A model generated the notes under the pieces. It saw nothing but the letters and a program-made list of their open reading frames with translations. It did no database searches and had not been told where the DNA came from. A DNA stretch of 64,000 nucleotides from a candidate division WOR-3 bacterium (GTDB taxonomy: Bacteria; Hydrothermota; Tepidihabitantia; Tepidihabitantales; CAIPLT01), in assembly GCA_039801505.1 (NCBI GenBank), contig JBDRUV010000003.1, positions 52,062 through 116,061 of the forward strand, read 5' to 3'. Below, in pieces: positions 26,351 to 34,901 of the stretch. The position numbers were made by a program, and so were the translations under genes. Every line of letters starts with the position of its first letter. Position 1 is the first letter of the stretch.

Positions 26351-27589
26351 TTATTTGTTTACAAGCTTAAACTGTTTTAAGAGTGCTCGAACAACTTTCT
26401 TGTAGTATTTCTGATTAATAAAACAGGTTATTTTCATCTCCGTGCTGCTAAAGGCATCGATATGTACACCTAAGGAATGAAAAACGCTGAAAACTTGGTT
26501 AAATATCTCAGGATCGCTACTGATTCCTGGTCCAATTAGAGACACAGCCGCAAGATTTCGAGTAATGTCAATTCGTTGGGCATTTACTGCCTTTTGGATG
26601 TTTTTCAAAACTTCAAAGGCTTTAGAAAAGTTTTCTTGGGTTACAATAAATGAAAGGTCAAAATGATTGTTCGAGGGAACACCGTGAGAAAAAAATAACA
26701 GAGGAATATTGGCCTCGGCTAACTGAACGATCACTTGATGCAAACATTTTGGTAATTTGGGAACTGCAATTAGGGTTAGACGGTTTAAATTTAGCAAATG
26801 TGTTACAGCTCTTACAAAAGGTTTTTCGAGATTACAATAATTAAACTCGTTTGGTTTTTGCATATTTTTTGTAATAGTTAAAGTTTTATTGGGATTATAA
26901 AATGATTTTATCACCAATGGCACATTATATTTAATCGCCAACTCGCAAGCTCGATGCGACACTATTTCCGCACCACTGCTTGTCATTTCTGCCAGTTCTT
27001 CATAAGTGATTTCTTTAATTGGCTTAACTTTAGAAAATATTTTTGGATTCTCAGTAAAAATTCCTTTTACATCTTTATAAAGTTCACAACGATCGGCCTT
27101 AAAAAAAGCTGCTAAGGCCACCGCAGTAATATCTGAGCCACCCCGACCTAATGTGGTAATTTCTTTGGTAGTACTTACCCCCTGAAAACCGGCAACGATG
27201 GGAATAATATTGGCTTGTAGGGCGTTGATAATTCTCTCACCATGAATTTTTAGAATTTTAGCATTGGTATGTTCATTATCGGTTATGATTCCGACCTGAG
27301 AACCAGTAAATGACATTGCTTGGTAGCCACGTTTTGCAAGCGCTAAGGATAAAAGTGCCGTCGTAATTCGTTCACCCACAGTTAGTAGCATATCTAGCTC
27401 CCGGGGTGGTGGTGAGGGATTTATTCTATAGGCTAAATTAATCAAATTGTCCGTATGATTACGCATAGCAGAAACGACAACTATAACTGGACTGCAATCT
27501 TTAGTTTGAGTAATAATATCGGCTACATGTTCGATGCTCCTGACATCTTTTAACACACTACCGCCAAATTTTTGGACAACTAGTCGCAT
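26351..27589 (-). CDS. Aspartate kinase
   Basis: This 412-residue kinase makes aspartyl phosphate for lysine, threonine and methionine synthesis. It has KFGGSVLKD at the N-terminus, GRGGSDITAVALA in the middle, and tandem ACT domains at the C-terminus (about 265-412), where end-product inhibition acts. It overlaps the aminotransferase by 10 nt, which suits the diaminopimelate pathway. Confidence 0.92.
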   Translation of the reverse strand: MRLVVQKFGGSVLKDVRSIEHVADIITQTKDCSPVIVVVSAMRNHTDNLINLAYRINPSPPPRELDMLLTVGERITTALLSLALAKRGYQAMSFTGSQVGIITDNEHTNAKILKIHGERIINALQANIIPIVAGFQGVSTTKEITTLGRGGSDITAVALAAFFKADRCELYKDVKGIFTENPKIFSKVKPIKEITYEELAEMTSSGAEIVSHRACELAIKYNVPLVIKSFYNPNKTLTITKNMQKPNEFNYCNLEKPFVRAVTHLLNLNRLTLIAVPKLPKCLHQVIVQLAEANIPLLFFSHGVPSNNHFDLSFIVTQENFSKAFEVLKNIQKAVNAQRIDITRNLAAVSLIGPGISSDPEIFNQVFSVFHSLGVHIDAFSSTEMKITCFINQKYYKKVVRALLKQFKLVNK

Positions 27590-28758
27590 ATCTGAAAATT
27601 TTGTAACCGGGTAATTGCTTTTTTGATTTGAATTTTGGGTAAGACAACAGCAAATCGAATGTATCCCTCACCGTATTTGCCAAATCCAATCCCGGGTGCG
27701 ACCAAGATCCTGGTTTTTTCTAATAGGTATTTACTAAATTCTATTGAATTTTGTGCAAACCGTTTATAAGGAATTCTACACCACAAATAAAATGTAGCCT
27801 CAGGCATTCGTACCGACCATCCTAGTTTATTGAGGGCATTAGTTAAATAAGAAATATTTTCTTTATAGGTTTTTCGAATCGGATCACTCAATTTTTGGCT
27901 ATTTCTTAATGCATACGTTATAGTATCCTGAATTGCACCAAATGGTCCAGAATCAACATTCTGTTTGACACGCAGAAGGGCACGAATAATATCAGAATTG
28001 CCAACCACAAAGCCAATGCGCCAACCACAAATGCTAAAAGTTTTAGACAAAGAATGAAATTCTACACATCGTTCCTTAGCCCCGGGAACTTCTAAAATGC
28101 TCCGGGGTGGATTAGTATAATAAATTTCGGAATAAACATTGTCGTTAAAACAATAAAAATTATATTTATTGGCTAAATTGACAATTTCTTTATAAAACTC
28201 ATACGGTGCCACTGCACCTGTCGGGTTATTCGGATAATTAAGACAAAACAGCTTGACGTTTTTAGTAATCTTTATTTTGCCAAGTTCGGGCAGAAATTGG
28301 TTGTCCTCGGTAATCGGAATAAGTTTCGGTTTTCCACCGGCGAGATATGTTTGATTTATATATACCGGATAACATGGAGACGGTATATAAACAGTATCGC
28401 CGGTTTCTACTAGCCCCCAAAATAAATGGGCTACCCCCTCTTTAGAGCCAATTAATATCGCCACTTCGGTTTCAGGGTCTACTATAACATTAAACCGTTT
28501 TTTATACCAGTCACTGATCGCCTCTCGAATAACGAGTTTGCCTTGGTAACTTGGATAGCGATGGTTTTCTTTTATTTTCAATGCTTTTTTTAAGAAATTT
28601 ATCAAGGAGGCATGAGGTGGTATTGTAGGATTACCTTCACCAAAATCAAAGATATCACCCTGTACTTGATACTTTAACTTTAGATTATCTAGTTCCGCAA
28701 AAAGATATGGCGGGATTTTATTCAGGCGAGATGCAATTAACGACTTCCTAGGGTTCAC
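27580..28758 (-). CDS. Class I/II PLP aminotransferase (DapL/AspC-like)
   Basis: This 392-residue fold-type I aminotransferase has NYPNNPTGA, the PLP lysine in SLSKTFSICGWRIGF and a C-terminal FAVV arginine region. Its order beside aspartate kinase and its similarity to YugH/DapL-type enzymes suggest LL-diaminopimelate or another aspartate-family amino acid as substrate; alanine aminotransferase is also possible. It overlaps both neighbours by a few bases. Confidence 0.85.
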   Translation of the reverse strand: MNPRKSLIASRLNKIPPYLFAELDNLKLKYQVQGDIFDFGEGNPTIPPHASLINFLKKALKIKENHRYPSYQGKLVIREAISDWYKKRFNVIVDPETEVAILIGSKEGVAHLFWGLVETGDTVYIPSPCYPVYINQTYLAGGKPKLIPITEDNQFLPELGKIKITKNVKLFCLNYPNNPTGAVAPYEFYKEIVNLANKYNFYCFNDNVYSEIYYTNPPRSILEVPGAKERCVEFHSLSKTFSICGWRIGFVVGNSDIIRALLRVKQNVDSGPFGAIQDTITYALRNSQKLSDPIRKTYKENISYLTNALNKLGWSVRMPEATFYLWCRIPYKRFAQNSIEFSKYLLEKTRILVAPGIGFGKYGEGYIRFAVVLPKIQIKKAITRLQNFQICD

Positions 28759-30155
28759 TTTTTGCTCCTGACATCGATTATTCGCGCCGTGTTTCCCTTG
28801 TCATTTCGAACCAGTGCCCAGCAACCATTCATTGCCGGTGCAAGGCTATTAAGAGCGTATAGCCGACCCTCCCAGGAACCAATATATATTATTCGGTCAT
28901 CAGTTATCATAGGTGAAGGACTATACATTAATTCTTTGCTATCTTCGGCAATTTGCCGCTTGTAAAGTAGTTTTCCGTCAGATCTAAGGGCATAAAAATA
29001 TCCGTCATCAGAAACAAAGTAAATATTTCCTAAGCTATCAATTGCGGCAGCGCCAAAGATATAATAATCTGTTTCATATAATTGTTTAATTTCGTCACCA
29101 TGCCGCTTGGTGTAAAAAATTCCACCTTCGTCACCAAAATATAAAGTATTATGTTGATCAATAACGATTGCGGTCCTAATGGCATCTTCTTCGGGGGTCG
29201 GTAGTTGCCATTTTAATCGGCCTTTTTTGGTTAGTGCGTAAACAATACCATTTGTTGCGCCCAAATATATTGTTCCATCTGGTCCGATTGTCGGTGAACC
29301 AAAAAAGTAAGCTTCATCTTCTTCTGGTGGGTAAAAACTCCATACTTTTCGGCCTTTGCTGTTCACAGCATATACTTTATCAGATGCGCAATATATAATA
29401 TCGTTTTCATCAACTACTGGTGAACCGGCGATTTCATCACCCGTAGGAAACTTCCACAAAAATTTACCATCAGATGTTAAACAATACAAACATCCATCGT
29501 CGCATCCAAAAACCAAATTTTCTTTAGAAGTTAAGGCAATACTACTATAAATTGTCGAGGGAATTTCATAAGTCCAAATTACTTTCCCTGAAAAATCAAT
29601 ACCGTATATAATACCCGAGGTACTTATCACATATAATAGATGCTTCCCGACCACTGGCGCTGGATATAAAGGTGGTCTTAGGGCTAATTGCCATCTTATA
29701 TTACCACCGGGCGAGATACAGTATACATTGCCGTTTTCAGTGTTACAATAGATCTCATTGTCTTTTCCAATAGCAACCGATGAATATATTCCGGATTCAA
29801 GCTCTAAAGTCCACTTAACTATGTTGGGTATTATATTAATGGTACAAGGCGTCGACCAGTCAGATACATTGTTCTCCGAATCCTTTAATCGCACTTTGGG
29901 ATAATAAATACCTGGAGATCGATAACGATAGCTATAATAACCATAATTACCACGAAGAGCTTGCCACTCAGATTCTTCGCCGTTTCCAAAATCTAGCTGG
30001 TAGAATTTTTTAGTTCCAACACTATCCAGCACTTCAATAATAAACTCGATAGTTTGCGTGGTATCGCCCAGGAGTGGTGCGGAAAGTGACAGTGTAAAAC
30101 TAAATAGTTGCGGGACAAGTATCGCGACGCCTATAATCAAGCTTATATGTCGCAT
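28755..30155 (-). CDS. Secreted PQQ-like beta-propeller protein
   Basis: This 466-residue protein has a signal peptide (about 1-22), an N-terminal PKD/Ig-like domain (about 30-110, FGNGEESEWQ) and then about eight propeller blades with repeats such as GSPVVDENDIIYCASDKVYAVN and GTIYLGATNGIVYALT. It resembles the next gene upstream but has no lipobox. It probably sits in the periplasm or at the surface as a scaffold or sugar-binding protein. It is oddly first in an operon of metabolic genes; its stop overlaps the aminotransferase start. Confidence 0.8.
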   Translation of the reverse strand: MRHISLIIGVAILVPQLFSFTLSLSAPLLGDTTQTIEFIIEVLDSVGTKKFYQLDFGNGEESEWQALRGNYGYYSYRYRSPGIYYPKVRLKDSENNVSDWSTPCTINIIPNIVKWTLELESGIYSSVAIGKDNEIYCNTENGNVYCISPGGNIRWQLALRPPLYPAPVVGKHLLYVISTSGIIYGIDFSGKVIWTYEIPSTIYSSIALTSKENLVFGCDDGCLYCLTSDGKFLWKFPTGDEIAGSPVVDENDIIYCASDKVYAVNSKGRKVWSFYPPEEDEAYFFGSPTIGPDGTIYLGATNGIVYALTKKGRLKWQLPTPEEDAIRTAIVIDQHNTLYFGDEGGIFYTKRHGDEIKQLYETDYYIFGAAAIDSLGNIYFVSDDGYFYALRSDGKLLYKRQIAEDSKELMYSPSPMITDDRIIYIGSWEGRLYALNSLAPAMNGCWALVRNDKGNTARIIDVRSKK

Positions 30156-30220
30156 ACATCCAACTCGAGCTGCGTTTTATCGACTATTATTGTTATAGTG
30201 CTACAATAATTAACAAAGGT

Positions 30221-32116
30221 TTATTTACCTCCACCGACTCTACCGGTATTTCTAATATCGTGTCGGAATTTCGGCCAGTCGGTATTAGCTAAAACATTTC
30301 CTGTAGTGCCTCGAATTGCAAACACTCCAGCATTTGATGATGCCACATAAATTGTGCCATCAGGACCAATAGTAGGTGACGGTTGAAAGGCTTCAAAGAG
30401 ACGAGAAGATTTTCGTTTAGCTGTACCATAGCCCGGCAGGGGGACACACCATGTAATGCTCCCTGAAGGACTTATACCATAAACCATATCTTCGCTCGTA
30501 TAGACAACAATTGTTCCGTCTGTTGCAATTGCTGGTGTTGATGTGATTGCATCATCCGATAATTGAATAGGAAAACCAGATTTTAAACTACCAGCTGCCG
30601 TTATTGCGTATAACTTCCCATCATTACAGCCAAAGTAAATTGCTCCATCAGTACCAATTACTGGAGATGAACGAATAGCATCATCGGCAGTAAAGCGCCA
30701 AATGGTGTTGCCATTATCAATATTTAGGGCATACAAGTAACCGTCGTCTGTACCAACATAAACTCGGCTGCCGCTGATTGCTGGTGAGGTCCAAACTCCG
30801 ATCCCAATGCGACGACGCCAACGAACCGTCCGATTAGGAGTTAACGATGTTACATATCCAGAATCGTCGCCGAAGTATATATTGCCTTGAGCATCAAGAG
30901 CTGGTGAACTAGGAATTTCGCTCCCAGTATAAAAACTCCAGATGGTATCGCCCCGTGTGGTATTATCTTGAATGCAATATAATCGATAATCGTCACAACC
31001 AACATAGATTCGGTTACCCGAGACAGCAATCGCAGCTGAAGAACCAAACTCATCATAGGTCAAATCGTCAATACCGTTTCCGGGCCAACGCCACTTGATT
31101 GACCCCGAAGTTGAAAGACAATACAATTCACCTTCTTCGCTACCAATATAAATACTACCTAGCGCTTGATTTACCGCCGGTGTCGCATTAAAACAACATT
31201 CAGCCCAGGGATCGTCTTGCGTCGTAACTGATTTTGTGCGCCAAACCCTACTACCGTTTGCCGGATTTATGCCATAAATACAACCATCAATCGCCCCAAT
31301 TACGATCCGCAAGTTACCACTGGCGTCTTGGAAAAGTGCTGGGGAACTCGTAAATTCATAATCAGTAGTTTCTGGCGGTTCACCACCAGTCGGCGGTAAT
31401 ATTGTCATAAATTTCCAAATAGGTCCGGTGACAATAACTTGATAGGCTTCAGAACTATCGGATTGAGAACCTTTAGTGTCTTTGGCGATTGCCCGTACGA
31501 TAAAAGTGTCATTACTTGTAAACATTAACGAATCACGGAAAATACTGCCGGACGGTTTCGGGCCGATCCAGGGTCGCTCAGTGTATCGACTCACTCGTTT
31601 TTTACGATATACCAGTCGTACGTAGACACTATCTGTGGAATCTGAAGCAACTGCGGTAAACTTAATATAGCGGTTAGGGAGTATCACATAAGGACTGGGG
31701 GCTGGACCGGAAAAGGAATCAAGCCAGGGCCGAGCATTGTAATTTACGGTAATTATTGTTGAATCGGACCACACTGATACAGAATCTTTCTCGTCAATTG
31801 CTTTAACTTTTATATAATAAGACCCTGGATTAGCCCAGGCATGAACGCCATAAGCATCTTGACCAGATGCATATAGTTCTTCAGCGGAGGTTGTATCTAT
31901 CGTACCGTCTCCCCAGCTAAAAATGAACCGCATATTATCACCATCCGGGTCAACTGCTTTGGTTCTAAATACCTCAGGTTTATTTGTGTAAGTAGTAGCT
32001 GGACCAGTTGGGGTATCAGGTTTTTGCGGTGGTCGATTTTTCTTTTTCGGGCAACCAACCAATACAATTAACGCACAAAATATTGCAAGTAATTTTAGAT
32101 ATTTATTAAGAATCAT
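30221..32116 (-). CDS. PKD-domain and PQQ-propeller lipoprotein
   Basis: The 631-residue product has a lipobox (LVGC) at about residue 22, PKD-like domains (about 40-230; FSWGDGTIDT) and a C-terminal beta-propeller with at least eight WRF-type blades (SSPVIGTDGAIYFGCNDGKLYAI is one, at about 480-503). A clear Shine-Dalgarno (AGGAGG) precedes the ATG. It is a paralogue of the gene downstream. Surface anchoring is likely; no binding partner is known. Confidence 0.82.
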   Translation of the reverse strand: MILNKYLKLLAIFCALIVLVGCPKKKNRPPQKPDTPTGPATTYTNKPEVFRTKAVDPDGDNMRFIFSWGDGTIDTTSAEELYASGQDAYGVHAWANPGSYYIKVKAIDEKDSVSVWSDSTIITVNYNARPWLDSFSGPAPSPYVILPNRYIKFTAVASDSTDSVYVRLVYRKKRVSRYTERPWIGPKPSGSIFRDSLMFTSNDTFIVRAIAKDTKGSQSDSSEAYQVIVTGPIWKFMTILPPTGGEPPETTDYEFTSSPALFQDASGNLRIVIGAIDGCIYGINPANGSRVWRTKSVTTQDDPWAECCFNATPAVNQALGSIYIGSEEGELYCLSTSGSIKWRWPGNGIDDLTYDEFGSSAAIAVSGNRIYVGCDDYRLYCIQDNTTRGDTIWSFYTGSEIPSSPALDAQGNIYFGDDSGYVTSLTPNRTVRWRRRIGIGVWTSPAISGSRVYVGTDDGYLYALNIDNGNTIWRFTADDAIRSSPVIGTDGAIYFGCNDGKLYAITAAGSLKSGFPIQLSDDAITSTPAIATDGTIVVYTSEDMVYGISPSGSITWCVPLPGYGTAKRKSSRLFEAFQPSPTIGPDGTIYVASSNAGVFAIRGTTGNVLANTDWPKFRHDIRNTGRVGGGK

Positions 32117-32135
32117 AAGTTCCTCCTAACTAAAT

Positions 32136-33146
32136 TCATTTAATTACCACTGGTCCATAAAAATAGCCCCGGGTCGGTAGTCGAAAACTACCACCCCGGC
32201 CATCTTCACAATAAAAATAATAGGTATGGTAATTTCCTGGATGATGCTTGGTACTAAAGGTATAAATACCATTATAAGGTTTGCCTTTTTTTAGTTTCAT
32301 GGGATAAGCAATTTCATTTATTACTATATTTATCACCGAAGGCGCATCGCGATCTTCATCCAAATAAGTAATTTCATACTGATACCGATCTGATTGATAA
32401 CCAATTTCCGGATTGAGTCGGACATCAAATAATTTAGGTGCACAATTTTTCTTTTCGGCAACTTCTGGGCCGCGAATAAAACCATAGTGGGGTAATTTTA
32501 TACAATTGCCGTTATTATCTATCGCCTTAAAGTAGTAAGCGTGTGGACCAGGTGATAAATTGGAAATCTGAGCAATATACAATCCGTTATAGGCTTGGCC
32601 TTTATGTAATCTCATTGGGTATTCAATGCCGTCTATTACTACAAATAGCTTTTGAGGCGGCTTTTGATATTCATCATAATAATAGACCGTATAAGTAAAC
32701 ATATTCGCATCGGTGCCCTGATTCTTGTCGACACTACCTTTATACAGTTTAGCTGGTTTGGTATAAGATTTGGTTGGCGTCACAACTGGTCCGGTAAGAT
32801 AACCGTATTGAGGATATCGGGATGGCAGACCGTTGTCATCTTCGGCATAAAAATAATATTTGTGGATACCATAAGGTAGACGTATTTTCGTTTCGTAGAT
32901 ACCATTGTTGGATTTGCCCTGTCGGCGTTTTAAGGTATATTCCATATCCTCGTTGATTACCACTTTTATCATTGTCGGTTTTCTACCGTCAATATCATAA
33001 TAGTGGACTCTAGCAACATAGATAGTTTTAAATGTTCCCTGCTCTGGTTCAATAGTTCCGGCAGTAAGACACGGCGCTTTATTTAACTCGGTGGCCGAAA
33101 CCGTGCTTAAAAAGCATAAAGCTAATACAACCATTAAACCTTTCAT
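32136..33146 (-). CDS. Secreted protein of three tandem Ig-like repeats
   Basis: The 336-residue product has a signal peptide (MKGLMVVLALCFLSTVSA) followed by three repeats of about 95-100 residues, each with Y-Y-D/E, a VVINE or VVIDG strand, a KGxxYNGxY or KGKSNNGIY turn, HxYYFYxxD and a Y/G-x-GPVV end. This is an unrecognised beta-rich module. The ATG at 33146 is chosen because a promoter lies just upstream and the longer frame would run through it. Co-oriented with the PQQ lipoprotein 20 nt downstream. Confidence 0.72.
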   Translation of the reverse strand: MKGLMVVLALCFLSTVSATELNKAPCLTAGTIEPEQGTFKTIYVARVHYYDIDGRKPTMIKVVINEDMEYTLKRRQGKSNNGIYETKIRLPYGIHKYYFYAEDDNGLPSRYPQYGYLTGPVVTPTKSYTKPAKLYKGSVDKNQGTDANMFTYTVYYYDEYQKPPQKLFVVIDGIEYPMRLHKGQAYNGLYIAQISNLSPGPHAYYFKAIDNNGNCIKLPHYGFIRGPEVAEKKNCAPKLFDVRLNPEIGYQSDRYQYEITYLDEDRDAPSVINIVINEIAYPMKLKKGKPYNGIYTFSTKHHPGNYHTYYFYCEDGRGGSFRLPTRGYFYGPVVIK

Positions 33147-33167
33147 TTTTCCCCCATTATTTTTATA

Positions 33168-33196
33168 ATTGTAGTAATTAAAACAGTACCTGTCAA
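33168..33196 (-). promoter_or_regulatory. Promoter of the Ig-repeat/PQQ unit
   Basis: TTGACA (33191-33196), 17-nt spacer, TACAAT (33168-33173) on the minus strand; leader of about 15 nt with GGGGGA before the ATG at 33146. Confidence 0.7.
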
Positions 33197-33199
33197 TAG

Positions 33200-34627
33200 C
33201 TAATTGCATGTTGTCGCTGGCTTTTGAAAAATTTTACCAATAAAATATCCGATAAAACTAATAACAGTTCCTGGAATAAAACCATGAATTCCCCAGGGAT
33301 TTTTTAGAATCAACCAAATTAATGAAACCAAAAGTCCGCTAACCATCGATAAAAGTCCACTAACTCTTTTGGGGGTTTTTGCGTATAGGGACCAGAAATA
33401 CGGCCAAAGATTAGTTGAGGCAATTACCGCCCATGAAAAAGCAGTTATCACCAAGATCATAGCCGGGGGTTTTAAGGCAACTATTAAGGAAATTAACCCA
33501 AGAAAAATACTGGTAAGCCGCGCATACAAAACATGGCGTTGGGGACTGAGGGTGATTTTCAGATTGTCTTCAATAAGGTCTTTTATCAGCGCTGAGACAC
33601 AAATAATAAGTACCGCAGAAAAAGTTGACATCCCTGCTGCAATCACGCCAGTCAAAAAAATTGCTTGACCTAAAGGCGAGAGAATATTCTTAACCAGCAA
33701 GGGAATAGCTAAATCGGGATTAGTTAGGTTCGGAAACAAAATTCGGGATACGGCACCATTAAAATATGGAAGTATAGCCATACTGGCACCAAATGTCGCT
33801 AACACCGTGCCGATCCTTAACACTGATGGAGTTTTAATGGAATAAAACCGATTAACTAGTTGGGGCATTCCCCATACACCAAAACTTACAATTAAGGCGT
33901 ATGATATAAGACCAGACCAGCTCCAAAGCCCTGGAGTACTAATTAACTTTTCGTTGACCTCAGTTAACCTTGTAAAAATAGTCGTTAAATTACCGACTTT
34001 ATTAAAAGTCATTATGGTAAGCAAAAGCAGGGCCAATAGCATGATCCAGGCTTGAACAAAACCGGTCCAGACCACTGCTAGATAGCCGCCTAATGCTACA
34101 TAGATAATAATAATGACACTGGCGATTAGTAATGCGATCGAATAAGGAATATTTAATAATCCCTCTAAAACATTTCCCATTCCTTTAAGGATACTAACAT
34201 TGTACACTACCATAAAAACAATAGTAACAAGTGCTGAGATCACCTGTAATGCTGAGGCATTGTAGCGTTTTTTTAATAGTTCAGGTAAGGTAATGGCATT
34301 TAGTTCTCGAGTAAGTTGCCAGGTCTTTTTACCTAAAACGATCCAAGCCAGAGCGGTTCCCAAAAGCACATTAATGACCCCAATCCAGATAGTGCTTAGT
34401 CCATATTTATAACCAAATCCACCACCGCCGATAATTACTACCGAACTAAAATAAGCGGCGACAAACGAGAAACTACTAATCCATGGCCCAAGTTTTCGAC
34501 CACCTAAATAGTAATCGTCAACGCTATTTTTGATCCGCGATCGAGAAATAATCCCGATAACCAAAAGTAGCAATAAATAGATTAAAAAAACCAGTAAAAA
34601 CACTAACTGCATCGGTGCATTAGTCAT
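33200..34627 (-). CDS. Sodium:solute symporter family protein
   Basis: The 475-residue membrane protein has about 13 hydrophobic helices. The early RIKNSVDDYYLGGRKLGPW and the AAYFSSVVIIGGGGFGYKYG segment are typical of SSS transporters, which take up solutes such as proline, pantothenate or acetate with sodium. The substrate is unknown. It begins in an 8-nt overlap with a small upstream membrane-protein gene. An internal ATG (34612) is an alternative start. Confidence 0.88.
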   Translation of the reverse strand: MTNAPMQLVFLLVFLIYLLLLLVIGIISRSRIKNSVDDYYLGGRKLGPWISSFSFVAAYFSSVVIIGGGGFGYKYGLSTIWIGVINVLLGTALAWIVLGKKTWQLTRELNAITLPELLKKRYNASALQVISALVTIVFMVVYNVSILKGMGNVLEGLLNIPYSIALLIASVIIIIYVALGGYLAVVWTGFVQAWIMLLALLLLTIMTFNKVGNLTTIFTRLTEVNEKLISTPGLWSWSGLISYALIVSFGVWGMPQLVNRFYSIKTPSVLRIGTVLATFGASMAILPYFNGAVSRILFPNLTNPDLAIPLLVKNILSPLGQAIFLTGVIAAGMSTFSAVLIICVSALIKDLIEDNLKITLSPQRHVLYARLTSIFLGLISLIVALKPPAMILVITAFSWAVIASTNLWPYFWSLYAKTPKRVSGLLSMVSGLLVSLIWLILKNPWGIHGFIPGTVISFIGYFIGKIFQKPATTCN

Positions 34628-34733
34628 GGTCTTGCGGAAAAAGCCAAATCGCCCAGATAATTGTAAAAATAAACGTCAGAATCAACACCAAAATTGCTAA
34701 GGCTATACCCACGGGTAAATTAAAAATTTTCAC
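34620..34733 (-). CDS. 37-residue single-helix membrane protein, likely symporter accessory subunit
   Basis: A short frame with a GTG start (34733) encodes 37 residues: a short basic N-terminus, one hydrophobic helix of about 22 residues and a WLFPQDHD tail. Small one-helix proteins next to SSS symporters are a known type. The start is supported by a promoter 6 nt upstream, and the stop overlaps the symporter ATG, so translation is coupled. Function as a subunit is inference. Confidence 0.72.
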   Translation of the reverse strand: MKIFNLPVGIALAILVLILTFIFTIIWAIWLFPQDHD

Positions 34734-34739
34734 ACAAGA

Positions 34740-34767
34740 ATTTTATTAAATTATCTTAATATGTCAA
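34740..34767 (-). promoter_or_regulatory. Leaderless-type promoter of the symporter unit
   Basis: TTGACA (34762-34767), 16-nt spacer, TAAAAT (34740-34745) on the minus strand, 6 nt from the GTG at 34733. Confidence 0.75.
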
Positions 34768-34901
34768 TAGTTTTGTCAGATTTGGGCTGTTAACGATACT
34801 AAGTGATATTTAGTTTAATAAATAATCCTAAATTGCTAATTACTTATTCCATTACCCACCATCCCCTATACCCTACCTGGTACTAGGTTTTATCTGGGCT
34901 G

